Assembly: GCA_041163265.1 (NCBI GenBank)
Contig: JBEARL010000004.1
Coordinates: 1 to 39,495 of the forward strand
DNA: 39,495 nucleotides
Origin: CSBr16-57R1 sp041163265
GTDB taxonomy: Bacteria; Actinomycetota; Nitriliruptoria; Nitriliruptorales; Nitriliruptoraceae
Reading direction: 5' to 3'
The stretch's first letter is position 1. Every line of letters begins with the position of its first letter. Shown here piece after piece: positions 23,720 to 34,347 of the stretch. The notes under the pieces were generated by a model. That model ran no database searches, was not told the origin of the DNA, and saw only the letters and a list, made by a program, of their open reading frames with translations. Made by a program: the position numbers and the translations under genes.

Positions 23720-24663
23720 GGGAGCGGCAGCACCGAGACGCGCAGGTCGTGCGACGCGTCGGCGCGCGTGAACTCGTAGTAGACGAACAGGTGGTCGCCG
23801 ACGGGCAGGCCCCAGAGGTACCGGACGCAGCCGTGGGGCGAGGTCACCAGCGGGCCGTCGACGGTGATGCGGCGCAGCGACGTCGGGTCGTCACCGACGA
23901 CGACGCCGGCCGGCTCCTCGTAGTTGTCGTACATCGTCCGGCCGCCCGAGTAGAACCCGACCCAGCGTCCGTCGGCACGGAACAGCGAGTCGAGCCGGCC
24001 GCGGTGGCCGTCCCACGTGTCGCCGCCCTCGGCCTCGAGCACGTACTCGAGCGACCGGAAGACCAGCCCGTCGGCGCTGGACGCCCGGACCGTCGCGTCG
24101 TCCGAGCCGATGCGGATGACGTCGCCCTCGGTCCGCGGGCCGCGGCGCGACGGGATCGCGGCGTACAGGTCGACGCCGCCGTCGGCCCGCGGCAGCAGCC
24201 ACGGGTCCTTGATGAACGACAGCCCGAACTCCTGGGGCTGCAGGACCGTGCGCCGGTGCTGCGCGACGAACCGCGACGGGTCGTCGGCCTCGAGCACGTC
24301 GATGCGCCAGTCGCGCTGGGCCGGCCGCTCGTACGAGACGTACAGCCGCCAGCGGTCGCCGTGGCGGACGACGTGCCCGACCTCGATCGACGAGGCGGCC
24401 AGCTCGTCCTTGTCGGCGCGCCAGACCTCCTCGAAGGTCAGCCCGTCGTCGCTGACCGAGACGGCGCAGGTGCCGCCGCGGCCCTTCTCCAGCGGCGTGC
24501 GCTCGCGGTGGAACAGGACGAACCGGCCGGACCCGGGGTCGTGGCTGACCTTGTGACCGCCGGCCCAGTAGCCGTACCCCTCGCCGGGCGGCGTGCGGAT
24601 GACGGTGCCCTCCTCGGGGTCGAAGCGGAGGGCGGCGAGGAGGTCGGCGTCGCTGCGCGGCAC
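23716..24663 (-). CDS. Five-bladed beta-propeller, glycosidase-like protein (GH43/GH32-type fold)
   Basis: A 315-residue protein without a signal peptide. Propeller-type blades are visible as repeating W/F/Y-D-G patterns: GGHKVSHDPGSGRFVLFHRER, CAVSVSDDGLTFEEV, WRLYVSYERP, GLSFIKDPWLLP, DTWDGHRGRLDSLFRADGRWVGFYSG and LRVSVLPLP. Asp in SHDP, Asp in IKDPW and Glu/Asp in later blades could form an inverting glycosidase site. Family-level resemblance is to GH43/GH32-like propellers often annotated as glycosyl hydrolase. Substrate unknown; possibly non-enzymatic. It heads an operon with cofC (CTGA overlap), an unexpected pairing. ATG 24663; a minus-strand TACGGT (24729-24734) is the nearest -10-like site. 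Confidence 0.72.
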   Translation of the reverse strand: MPRSDADLLAALRFDPEEGTVIRTPPGEGYGYWAGGHKVSHDPGSGRFVLFHRERTPLEKGRGGTCAVSVSDDGLTFEEVWRADKDELAASSIEVGHVVRHGDRWRLYVSYERPAQRDWRIDVLEADDPSRFVAQHRRTVLQPQEFGLSFIKDPWLLPRADGGVDLYAAIPSRRGPRTEGDVIRIGSDDATVRASSADGLVFRSLEYVLEAEGGDTWDGHRGRLDSLFRADGRWVGFYSGGRTMYDNYEEPAGVVVGDDPTSLRRITVDGPLVTSPHGCVRYLWGLPVGDHLFVYYEFTRADASHDLRVSVLPLP

Positions 24664-24773
24664 GAGGGGTCCTTCGTCGGGAGCGCGGGGGATCGGCGCT
24701 CGGGCGTCGGTGGTGCGACGACGGGCGCACCGTAGTCACGCCGGTCGCCCGCCGGCCGGTCGTGGCCCGGCGG

Positions 24774-24779
24774 TAGCGT
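24774..24779 (+). promoter_or_regulatory. -10-like TAGCGT ahead of gpsA
   Basis: TAGCGTC fits the TAGSNTC pattern and ends 20 bases before GTG 24800, with GGAGG in between. That is an ideal distance for a short leader. Confidence 0.5.
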
Positions 24780-24799
24780 CGTGCCGTCGGAGGGGCGCC

Positions 24800-25810
24800 G
24801 TGGGCACGGTCGCGGTCATGGGCGCCGGCGCGTGGGGGACCGCCCTCGCCCTGCTGCACGCGAGGGCCGGCGAGGACGTCCGCCTCTGGGCCCGCGACCC
24901 GGCGCTGGCCGAGCGGATCGCCGCGACGCGGCGCAACGACGCCTACCTCCCCGGCGCCGAGCTGCCGCCCGGGATCCTCGTCACCGCCGACGCCGGTCGC
25001 GCGCTCGACGGCGCCGACCTCGTCGCGCTGGCCGTCCCGTCGGTCGGGCTCCGCGCGCAGCTCGAGGCCTGGGGGGCGCTGGTGCCCGCCGACACGACGC
25101 TCGCGAGCCTCGTGAAGGGTCTCGAGGTCGAGACCGGTCGGTTCGCGACGGCCGTCGTCGCCGACGCCCTCGGCTGCGACCCCGACCGGGTCGTCGCCGT
25201 CAGCGGGCCGAACCTCGCGGCCGAGTGCGCCGCCGGCGCGCCGTCCGCGACCGTCGCGGCCTGCCCGGACCTGGGGCGGGCGCAGCGGGTCCAGGCGGCG
25301 CTGATGACGCCGGCGTTCCGCGTCTACACCAACCCCGACCGGCTCGGCGTCGAGGTCGGCGGCGTCGTGAAGAACGTGCTGGCGATCGTCGCCGGCGCGG
25401 CGCACGGGCTCGGCCACGGCGCGAACACGGCGGCGTTCCTGATCACGCGCGGCCTGGCCGAGATGACGCGCCTCGGCGTCGCGCTCGGGGCGGACCCGCT
25501 GACGTTCCAGGGCCTCGCCGGCGTCGGGGACCTCGTCGCGACGTGCACGTCGCCCGCGTCGCGCAACCGCACGGTCGGCGAGCGGCTCGGCCGCGGGGAG
25601 CGGCTCGAGGACGTGCTGGCCGGGATGGACCAGGTCGCCGAGGGCGTGCGCGCGGCGCCGGCCGTCGCGGCGCTCGCCGCGGCGCACGGCGTCGACATGC
25701 CGATGGTCGCGGCCGTCGTCGCGGTCACCCGCGACGGGGCCGACATCGGCGAGGTCGCCGGCGCGCTGCTGACGCGGCCGCCGCGGTCCGAGCGGTGGGG
25801 CCTGACGTGA
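24800..25810 (+). CDS. gpsA: NAD(P)-dependent glycerol-3-phosphate dehydrogenase GpsA
   Basis: A 336-residue soluble dehydrogenase. The Rossmann motif GAGAWGTALA (8-17) opens the protein. LVKGLE (Lys106), SGPNLAAE (136-142) and the catalytic Lys191 in GGVVKNVLAIVAGAAHGLG follow, with the substrate-binding FLITRGLAEMTRLG and GLAGVGDLVATC. It reduces dihydroxyacetone phosphate to sn-glycerol-3-phosphate, the backbone for phospholipids. The GTG start follows GGAGG by six bases. Its stop overlaps the next gene (GTGA). Confidence 0.95.
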   Translation: MGTVAVMGAGAWGTALALLHARAGEDVRLWARDPALAERIAATRRNDAYLPGAELPPGILVTADAGRALDGADLVALAVPSVGLRAQLEAWGALVPADTTLASLVKGLEVETGRFATAVVADALGCDPDRVVAVSGPNLAAECAAGAPSATVAACPDLGRAQRVQAALMTPAFRVYTNPDRLGVEVGGVVKNVLAIVAGAAHGLGHGANTAAFLITRGLAEMTRLGVALGADPLTFQGLAGVGDLVATCTSPASRNRTVGERLGRGERLEDVLAGMDQVAEGVRAAPAVAALAAAHGVDMPMVAAVVAVTRDGADIGEVAGALLTRPPRSERWGLT

Positions 25811-26424
25811 GCCGGCCCGGCCTGCTGCTGGTCCTCGACGGACCGTCGGCGGTCGGGCGCACCACGACCCTGCGGGCGCTGGCCGACGTCTGGCCCGACC
25901 GTCGCGGCGGGACGCTCCTCGAGGCCGGACTCGACGCGGCGGTGGCGGCGCTCGGCGCCGGACCGGGCGTGCGGCTGGCGCCGCTGCTCGACCGCGTCGA
26001 GCACGGACCGGCCGGCGCGGCCCCGCGGCTGCGGCGGGGTCCGCTGGCCCGCGAGCTGGTCGCCGGGATGCACCGCGCCGCCGCGGCCTGGGCGGTGGCC
26101 GGGTTCGACGTCGGGATGGACCACCTGCTGACGGACGCCGCCGCGGTCGCCGATCTGCGTGCGGTCGCGGCCGGCCTGCCGCTGCTCGTCGTCGGGCTGA
26201 CCTGCGATCCGGTGGTCCTCGAGGACCGCGAGCGGCGCGACGGCCGTCCCGTGGGGCGGGCCGCCGCCGAGACCGCCGTGCTCGCCGCGGCCGCGTCGCA
26301 GGCGGCCGCGCCGGTGCACGACGCGGTGCTCGACACGACCGCGATGACGACCGACGAGCTGGTCGAGGCGGTGCTGGACCTCGTCGCGCGCGCCGAGCGC
26401 GACGGTCGGCTCAGTCGAACGTGA
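25807..26424 (+). CDS. Chloramphenicol-phosphotransferase-like P-loop kinase with altered Walker A
   Basis: A 205-residue P-loop protein. It starts LLLVLDGPSAVGRTT (Walker A at 12-19). DVGMDHLLTD and the C-terminal LVVGLTCDPVVLEDRERRDGRPVGRA closely follow the chloramphenicol phosphotransferase family (...VGVRCPLEVLEARERARGDRPxGxA). The invariant Walker A lysine is Arg18 (CGC codon, 25858-25860), so ATP binding or turnover may be impaired. It is coupled to gpsA by a GTGA overlap and overlaps the converging SDR by 14 bases. The native substrate is unknown; relatives in antibiotic producers inactivate chloramphenicol, but nothing here shows resistance. Confidence 0.75.
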   Translation: MSRPGLLLVLDGPSAVGRTTTLRALADVWPDRRGGTLLEAGLDAAVAALGAGPGVRLAPLLDRVEHGPAGAAPRLRRGPLARELVAGMHRAAAAWAVAGFDVGMDHLLTDAAAVADLRAVAAGLPLLVVGLTCDPVVLEDRERRDGRPVGRAAAETAVLAAAASQAAAPVHDAVLDTTAMTTDELVEAVLDLVARAERDGRLSRT

Positions 26425-27334
26425 TGCCGAGGGCCTGGACGATGCGTCCGGTCTGCTCGAACACGCCGTGGCCGATCTCGGTCGTGCCGTCGGTCAGCCC
26501 GACCGCTCCGATCGCCTCCCACCGGTCGCCGACCTCCTCGGGGGTCGGGACGTGGTCGAACGCCGTGCCGGCCGCCTCGACGATCGCGACGCGGGCGACG
26601 TAGCCGCCGCCGACCGAGAAGATCCGACCCGAGTCCGTGCAGGACTCGGAGGCCAGCCACACGACGACCGGTGAGACGTGCTCGGGCGTGACGCGCTCGA
26701 GCAGCTGCGGCGGCATCACGTCCTCGGTCATCCGCGAGGCCGCGATCGGCGCGATGGCGTTGGCGGTGATGCCGTACTTGGCGCCCTCGATCGCGAGCGT
26801 CCGGGTCAGGCCGACGATCCCCATCTTCGCCGCCGCGTAGTTCGACTGGCCGAAGTTGCCGTACAGGCCCGAGCCCGACGCCGTCGAGACGATGCGGCCG
26901 TACCCCTGCTCGCGCAGGTGCGGCCAGGCGGCGTGGGTCACGTTGAACGTGCCGTAGAGGTGGACCTTCAGCACGAGGTCCAGCGCCTCGGGCTCGAGCT
27001 TCTGGAACGAGACGTCTCGGAGGATCCCGGCGTTGTTCACGACGACGTCGATGCGACCGAACGCGTCGAGCGCGCTCCGCACGACGCCGCGACCGCCCTC
27101 GGCGGTGGCGACCGAGTCGTAGTTCGCGACGGCCTCACCGCCGGCGGCCCGGATCTCCTCGACGACCGCGTCGGCCATCGCCGAACCGGCGCCCGAGCCG
27201 TCCCGCGAGCCGCCGAGGTCGTTCACGACGACCTTCGCGCCGCGGCTCGCGAGCAGCAGGGCGTGGCTGCGGCCGAGGCCGCCCCCCGCGCCGGTCACGA
27301 CCGCGACGCGGCCCCCGAGGTCCACCTGTGCCAT
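26411..27334 (-). CDS. SDR dehydrogenase, hydroxyacyl-CoA dehydrogenase (MFE-2/HSD17B4-like) type
   Basis: A 307-residue short-chain dehydrogenase. It has the cofactor motif TGAGGGLGRSHA, then VVVNDLGGSRDGSG, the stretch typical of the hydroxyacyl-CoA dehydrogenase unit of peroxisomal multifunctional enzyme 2. NNAG, the active-site Ser in STASGSGLYGNFGQSNYAAAK and its Tyr-x3-Lys follow. After the core is an extra C-terminal part (about 225-307) including FDHVPTPEEVGDRW. It probably oxidises 3-hydroxyacyl-CoA in fatty acid or sterol side-chain breakdown. ATG 27334 has GGAGGA upstream. It is divergent from ddl; a minus-strand TAGCGTC at 27407-27413 is the candidate -10. Confidence 0.88.
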   Translation of the reverse strand: MAQVDLGGRVAVVTGAGGGLGRSHALLLASRGAKVVVNDLGGSRDGSGAGSAMADAVVEEIRAAGGEAVANYDSVATAEGGRGVVRSALDAFGRIDVVVNNAGILRDVSFQKLEPEALDLVLKVHLYGTFNVTHAAWPHLREQGYGRIVSTASGSGLYGNFGQSNYAAAKMGIVGLTRTLAIEGAKYGITANAIAPIAASRMTEDVMPPQLLERVTPEHVSPVVVWLASESCTDSGRIFSVGGGYVARVAIVEAAGTAFDHVPTPEEVGDRWEAIGAVGLTDGTTEIGHGVFEQTGRIVQALGITFD

Positions 27335-27421
27335 GCCGTCCTCCGTCGTCGCGCCGCCGGTCCCGTCGCGGTCCGTCCACGGTGGGGACCCCCGAACCCG
27401 GGCATCGACGCTACCCACGGT

Positions 27422-27427
27422 TAGGCT
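27422..27427 (+). promoter_or_regulatory. -10 element TAGGCT of ddl
   Basis: TAGGCTC ends 23 bases before GTG 27451, with GGAGGGA (27439-27445) between. It is the same hexamer as at 31556, 34848 and 36089. It shares a 116-bp gap with the divergent SDR. Confidence 0.55.
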
Positions 27428-27450
27428 CCGTCATCACCGGAGGGAGCGGC

Positions 27451-28514
27451 GTGGCCCGGGTCCTGGTCTGCTACGGCGGCCGCTCCGCCGAGCACGGCGT
27501 CTCCTGCCTCTCGGCCCGCGCGGTGATGGCGGCGCTGGCCGCCGCCGGCCACGACGTCCTCCCCGTCGGCATCGCCCGCGACGGCCGCTGGACCCTCGCC
27601 ACGGCCGAGGTCCCGCCCGTGGCGGCCGGCCGACTGCCCGAGGTCGCCGGCGACGGGCCCGACGTGGCCCTCGCGACCACCGCGGACGGCCCGGTGCTGC
27701 TGGTGATGGCCGCCGACGGGACGGTCGCCGCCCGCCATCCGGTCGACGTCGCGTTCCCCGTGCTGCACGGCCCCGGCGGCGAGGACGGCAGCGTCCAGGG
27801 CCTGTTCGCCACCCTCGGCCTGCCCTTCGTCGGCGCCGGCGTGCAGGCCTCGACGCTCGCGATCGACAAGGGCGCGATGAAGGACCGGTTCGCCCGCGAC
27901 GGGCTGCCGCAGGTCGCGTACGCCGCGTTCCCCGTCGCCCGCTGGGAGGCCGACCGCGCCGCCGTCCTCGCGGACGTCCGGCGCGTGCCGGCGCCGTGGT
28001 TCGTGAAGCCCGCGCGGCAGGGCTCGTCGATCGGCATCTCGCGGGTCGAGGACGAGGACGGGCTCGCCGCGGCCGTCGCCGCCGCCGCCGAGCACGACGA
28101 CCGCATCGTCGTCGAGGAGGCCGTCGCACGGCCGCGCGAGCTCGAGGTCGGCGTGCTCGAGGACGACGGCCGCGTCGAGGTGTCCTGCGTCGGCGAGATC
28201 GTCCCGGCCCACGAGTTCTACGACTTCGACGCGAAGTACCTCGTGGCCTCGCGCCTCGACGTGCCGGCGGACGTCGACCCCGCGACCGCCGCGGCCATCG
28301 CGGCGCTGGCGCGGCGCGCCGTCGCGGCGGTCGGTGCCCGCGGCATGGCACGGGTCGACTGCTTCCTGGCGTCCGACGGGCGGCTGCTCGTCAACGAGAT
28401 CAACACCATCCCGGGGTTCACCGACGCGTCGATGTTCCCGCGGGTCTGGGCCGCGAGCGGCGTGCCGTTCCCCGAGCTCGTCGGCCGCCTCGTCGCGGCG
28501 GCCCGCGCGGCGGC

Positions 28515-28518
<4 letters not shown>
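27451..28518 (+). CDS. ddl: D-alanine--D-alanine ligase
   Basis: A 355-residue ATP-grasp ligase joining two D-Ala for peptidoglycan precursors. Visible motifs are CYGGRSAEHGVSCLSA (dipeptide site Glu kept), FPVLHGPGGEDGSVQG, AIDKGAMKDRF, WFVKPARQGSSIGIS, EEAVARPRELEVGVL, EFYDFDAKYL (the omega-loop Y) and the metal-binding EINTIPGFTDASMFP. The FYDFDAKYL loop is of the D-Ala:D-Ala type and not the D-Lac type, so vancomycin-type resistance is not suggested. The GTG start has GGAGGGA at a good distance. The stop overlaps recG (GTGA). Ddl beside recG is a usual neighbourhood in this phylum. Confidence 0.95.
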
Positions 28519-30745
<2,227 letters not shown>

Positions 30746-30749
<4 letters not shown>

Positions 30750-31558
30750 GCGCGGACGCGGTGGGGGAGCGGCCGGTCGCGGTGGTGACCGGGGCGTCGG
30801 CCGGCATCGGGGCGGCGACGGCGCGTGCCCTCGGTGCGCGGGGGTGGGCCGTCGTGCTCGTCGCGCGCCGGGCGGAGCGGCTGGCGGAGGTCGCGGCGGA
30901 CGTCGAGGTGGCCGGCGGGGCGGCGCTGGCCGCGCCCCTCGACGCGGCCGACGGCACGGCGCTGCTCGCGCTGCGGGACCGCGTCGCGGCCGAGCTCGGT
31001 CCGGTCCGAGCGCTCGTGAACTCGGCCGGCGCCGGCACCTGGCGCTGGGTCGAGGACACGCCGCCCGCCGTGTTCGAGGGCATGCTCGACGCGCCGCTGC
31101 GCGCGGCGTGGCACGCGACGCACGCGTTCCTGCCGGGGATGATCGAGGTCGGCCGGGGCGTCGTCGTGCACGTCGGGTCGCCTGCGTCGCTCGCGCCCTG
31201 GCCGGGAGCGACGGGCTACACCGTGTCGAGGTGGGGGCTCCGCGGGCTTCACGAGGCGCTGCGTCAGGATCTGCGCGGCACCGGTGTGCGCAGCTGCCAC
31301 CTGCTGCTCGGCGAGGTGACGAGCGAGTACTTCACGGCGAACCCCGACTCGCGGCCGCACATCCCCCGCGTCGCGCGGATCATCCGCACGATCGCGCCCG
31401 AGGAGGCTGCGGCGGCGGTCCTGCGCTGCCTCGATCGACCGCGGGATCAGGTGTTCCACCCGAGGGCGCTCGGAGTGCTCCAGGCGGTGAACCGCGTGGC
31501 CCCGGGGATCGTCGCCGACCTCGCGTGGCGGACGGGTCGGCGCCGACCGGCTCCGTAG
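30746..31558 (+). CDS. SDR-family oxidoreductase with catalytic Lys replaced by Arg
   Basis: A 270-residue short-chain dehydrogenase: cofactor motif TGASAGIGAATA (15-26), VARRAERL, NSAGAG (NNAG-like) and active-site Ser145 in VGSPASLAPW, with Tyr158 thirteen residues later. The Tyr-x3-Lys motif reads YTVSR (Arg162, codon AGG at 31229-31231), where classical members have YTVSKWGL. The tail (HIPRVARIIRTIAPEEAAAA ... FHPRALGVLQAVNRVAP) resembles membrane-associated SDRs acting on lipid substrates. ATG 30746 overlaps the recG stop. Its TAG stop forms the first bases of a TAGGCT promoter-like element. Activity may be lost or altered. Confidence 0.85.
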
Positions 31559-31561
31559 GCT
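31556..31561 (+). promoter_or_regulatory. -10-like TAGGCT overlapping the SDR stop codon
   Basis: The first three bases are the SDR stop TAG; the hexamer ends 51 bases before the oligopeptidase start at 31613. A separate promoter here would free the peptidase gene from the recG operon. Confidence 0.5.
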
Positions 31562-31612
31562 CAACGGCCCGCGGCGCCGGTCCGCCGCCGGGCCGCCGAC
31601 CCCGGAGCGCCC

Positions 31613-33739
31613 GTGCCCCTCGTCCCGCCCGACCTGCCCACGCCGCGCGCGGCCCGCCGTCCGCACCCGGTGACCCGCGCCGACGGCTCGGTCGTCGACG
31701 ACCCGTGGCACTGGCTGCGCGACCGCGAGGACCCGGCCGTCCGCGCGCACCTCGAGGCCGAGAACGCGTACGCCGCCGCGGTGCTCGCGCCGCACGCCCA
31801 CCTCGTCGACGAGCTGTTCGAGGGCATCCGCGGCCGCGTCGAGGAGACGGACGCCTCGGTGCCGGTGCTCGACGGCCCGTGGCTGTACTACTCGCGGACC
31901 CGCGAGGGGCTGGCCTACGGGATCAGCTGCCGTCGGCCCGCGCCGGCGGGGGTGACGGACCCCGGCGACCTGCCGGACCCGTACCGGCTGCCGGTCGACC
32001 CGACCGCCCCGCCGGACGACGAGGTCGTCATCCTCGACGCGAACGCCGAGGCCGAGGGCCACCCCTACCTCTCCATCGGCACGTTCGCGGTCAGCCAGGA
32101 CCACCGCCTGGCCGTGCTCGGCGTCGACCACGACGGCTCCGAGGAGTTCCGCCTCACCGTCCGCGACCTCGCGACCGGGGCGACCGTCGAGGAGGTCACC
32201 GAGCGGGCGTCCTACGGCGCCGTCTGGTTCGACGACCACCGCACCTTCCTCTACCTCGTCGCCGACGAGGCCTGGCGGCCGTACCAGGTCTGGCGGCACC
32301 GAATCGGCGACCCGCCCGGCTCGGACGTGCTCGTGCTCGAGGAACCGGACGAGCGGTTCTGGCTCGGCGTCGGCCGGACCCGCGACGACCGGTTCGTCGC
32401 CATCCACGCCGGGACGAAGCTGGTCGACGAGTGGCACCTGATCCCGGCCGACCGGCCGGAGGCCGCGCCGCGGTGCGTCCTGCCCCGCACGCTCGGCGTC
32501 GAGGCCGACGTCGAGCACCGCGACGGCGTGCTGTACGTCCACACGAACCACGGCGGTGCGACGGACTTCCGGCTGGTCACCGCACCGCTGGACGACCCCG
32601 ACCCGGCGCGGTGGACCGAACTGGTCCCGCACCGTCCGGGCGTGCGGCTCGAGGGCGTCGAGGTGTTCGCCCACCACCTCGTCCTCGAGGAGCGGACCGG
32701 CGGCCGGACCCAGGTCCGGCTCTGCGACCCCGACACGGGGGAGGGGGATGTGCTCGAGCTCGGCGAGGAGTCGTCCGTCGTCGGCCTCGGAAGCGTCGCC
32801 GCCTTCGACGCCCGGACGCTGCGGTTCGGGTACGGGTCGATGACCACCCCGGGCCGCGTCATCGACCTCGACACGGCCACCGGCGAGCGGCGGGTGCTGA
32901 AGCAGCAGCCGGTCCGCGGCGGGTACGACCGGGAGCGGTTCACCACGTTCCGCACCTGGGCGACGTCGCACGACGGCGCCGAGGTCCCCGTCAGCGTCGT
33001 CCACCGCGCCGACGTCGCGCTCGACGGCACCGCGCCCTGCCTGATCTACGCCTACGGCGCCTACGAGCACTCGATCGACCCGGTGTTCTCGGCCGGCAGG
33101 CTGAACCTCCTCGAGCGCGGCGTGGTGTTCGCGATCGCGCACGTCCGCGGCGGCGGCGAGATGGGCCGCGCCTGGTGGGAGCAGGGCCGGCTCGGCGCGA
33201 AGGCCAACACCTTCCACGACCTCGTGGCCTGCGCCGAGCACCTCGTCGCGATCGGCGCGGCCGCCCGCGACCGCCTCGCGGTCCGCGGCGGATCGGCCGG
33301 CGGGCTGACCGTCGGGGCCGCGCTGAACCTGCGGCCGGACCTGTTCGCCGCCGCGGTCGCCGAGGTCCCGTTCGTCGACGTGATCAACACGATGTCCGAC
33401 GCCTCGCTGCCGCTGACGGTGACCGAGTACGACGAGTGGGGCGACCCGAGCGACCCCGAGGTGCTGCGCACCATGCAGGGCTACGCGCCGTACGACAACG
33501 TCCGGCCCGGGCCGTACCCGGCGCTGTACGTCACGGCCGGCCTGAACGACCCGCGCGTCCAGTACTGGGAGCCGGCGAAGTGGGTCGCGGCGCTGCGGGA
33601 GGCGACGACGTCCGGCCGCCCGATCGCGCTCGAGACCGAGCTCGAGGCCGGCCACGGCGGCCGCTCCGGTCGGTACGACGCGTGGCGGGACGAGGCGAAG
33701 GTCCAGGCGTTCGTGCTGGCCGCGCTCGGGGTCGCCTGA
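31613..33739 (+). CDS. ptrB: S9 serine peptidase, oligopeptidase B (protease II) type
   Basis: A 708-residue prolyl-oligopeptidase-family enzyme. The N-terminal DDPWHWLRD (about 30-38) leads into a seven-bladed propeller (about 75-410). The hydrolase domain includes YAYGAYEHSIDPVFS, HVRGGGEMGRAWWEQG, the nucleophile GGSAGGL, catalytic Asp in TAGLNDPRVQYWEPAKW and His in AGHGGRSGR. The NDPRVQYWEPAKW stretch is characteristic of oligopeptidase B, which cuts short peptides after Arg/Lys. There is no signal peptide, so it is cytoplasmic. GTG 31613 has GGAG five bases upstream. The stop is followed two bases later by rsmD. Confidence 0.93.
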   Translation: MPLVPPDLPTPRAARRPHPVTRADGSVVDDPWHWLRDREDPAVRAHLEAENAYAAAVLAPHAHLVDELFEGIRGRVEETDASVPVLDGPWLYYSRTREGLAYGISCRRPAPAGVTDPGDLPDPYRLPVDPTAPPDDEVVILDANAEAEGHPYLSIGTFAVSQDHRLAVLGVDHDGSEEFRLTVRDLATGATVEEVTERASYGAVWFDDHRTFLYLVADEAWRPYQVWRHRIGDPPGSDVLVLEEPDERFWLGVGRTRDDRFVAIHAGTKLVDEWHLIPADRPEAAPRCVLPRTLGVEADVEHRDGVLYVHTNHGGATDFRLVTAPLDDPDPARWTELVPHRPGVRLEGVEVFAHHLVLEERTGGRTQVRLCDPDTGEGDVLELGEESSVVGLGSVAAFDARTLRFGYGSMTTPGRVIDLDTATGERRVLKQQPVRGGYDRERFTTFRTWATSHDGAEVPVSVVHRADVALDGTAPCLIYAYGAYEHSIDPVFSAGRLNLLERGVVFAIAHVRGGGEMGRAWWEQGRLGAKANTFHDLVACAEHLVAIGAAARDRLAVRGGSAGGLTVGAALNLRPDLFAAAVAEVPFVDVINTMSDASLPLTVTEYDEWGDPSDPEVLRTMQGYAPYDNVRPGPYPALYVTAGLNDPRVQYWEPAKWVAALREATTSGRPIALETELEAGHGGRSGRYDAWRDEAKVQAFVLAALGVA

Positions 33740-33741
33740 CG

Positions 33742-34347
33742 ATGCGCATCGTCGCCGGCGCGGCCCGCGGGCGTCGGCTCGCCTCGCCGCCCGAGGGCGT
33801 CCGCCCCACCGGCGACCGCGTGCGGGAGGCCCTCTTCGCGAGCCTCGGCCCGACGCTGTCGGGTGCGGCGGTGCTGGACGCGTTCGCGGGCTCGGGCGCG
33901 CTCGGCCTCGAGGCGCTGTCGCGCGGCGCGGCGCACGTGACGCTGGTCGAGCGGGACCGCCGGACGCTCGAGGTGCTCCGCGGCAACGTCGCGCGGGTCG
34001 GGCTGGCCGGCGCCGAGGTGGTCGCGGCCGACGCGGTGCGGCTGGTGCGGGACGCCGCCGGCGGCGGGGTCGTCCCGGCCGGCGCGCCCTACGACCTCGT
34101 CCTGCTCGACCCGCCCTACGCGACCGACGAGGACGTGCTGGCGGGGCTGCTCGCCGACCTGGTGCCGCTGCTGACCCCGGGGGCCCGGGTCGTGGTCGAG
34201 CGGGCCGCCGAGGCGCCGCCACCGCGGTGGCCCGCGGCGCTGCGGCCCGACGAGCCGCGTCGCTACGGTGCGACGCGCCTGCACCGGGCCGCGCTGGCGG
34301 CGGACGCGACCGCCGACGCGGCGGACGGGACGACGGAGGGCACGTGA
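33742..34347 (+). CDS. rsmD: 16S rRNA (guanine(966)-N(2))-methyltransferase RsmD
   Basis: A 201-residue Rossmann methyltransferase. It starts MRIVAGAARGRRLASP, the family's usual beginning, with RPTGDRVREALF. The SAM-binding LDAFAGSGALGLEALSRGA and the catalytic LLDPPYAT (D/NPPY) follow. It methylates G966 of 16S rRNA during 30S assembly. The stop overlaps the coaD GTG in GTGA; the rsmD-coaD pair is conserved widely. The Ala/Asp-rich end (LAADATADAADGTTEGT) is an extra low-complexity tail. Confidence 0.95.
   Translation: MRIVAGAARGRRLASPPEGVRPTGDRVREALFASLGPTLSGAAVLDAFAGSGALGLEALSRGAAHVTLVERDRRTLEVLRGNVARVGLAGAEVVAADAVRLVRDAAGGGVVPAGAPYDLVLLDPPYATDEDVLAGLLADLVPLLTPGARVVVERAAEAPPPRWPAALRPDEPRRYGATRLHRAALAADATADAADGTTEGT

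Noticed and set aside
25807..26424. Chloramphenicol resistance gene
   Set aside because: Similarity is family-level, the Walker A lysine is absent, and there is no resistance or biosynthetic context.
28093..28262. Ddl as a D-Ala:D-Lac (vancomycin-resistance type) ligase
   Set aside because: The omega loop keeps the Tyr-containing FYDFDAKYL pattern of ordinary D-Ala:D-Ala ligases.
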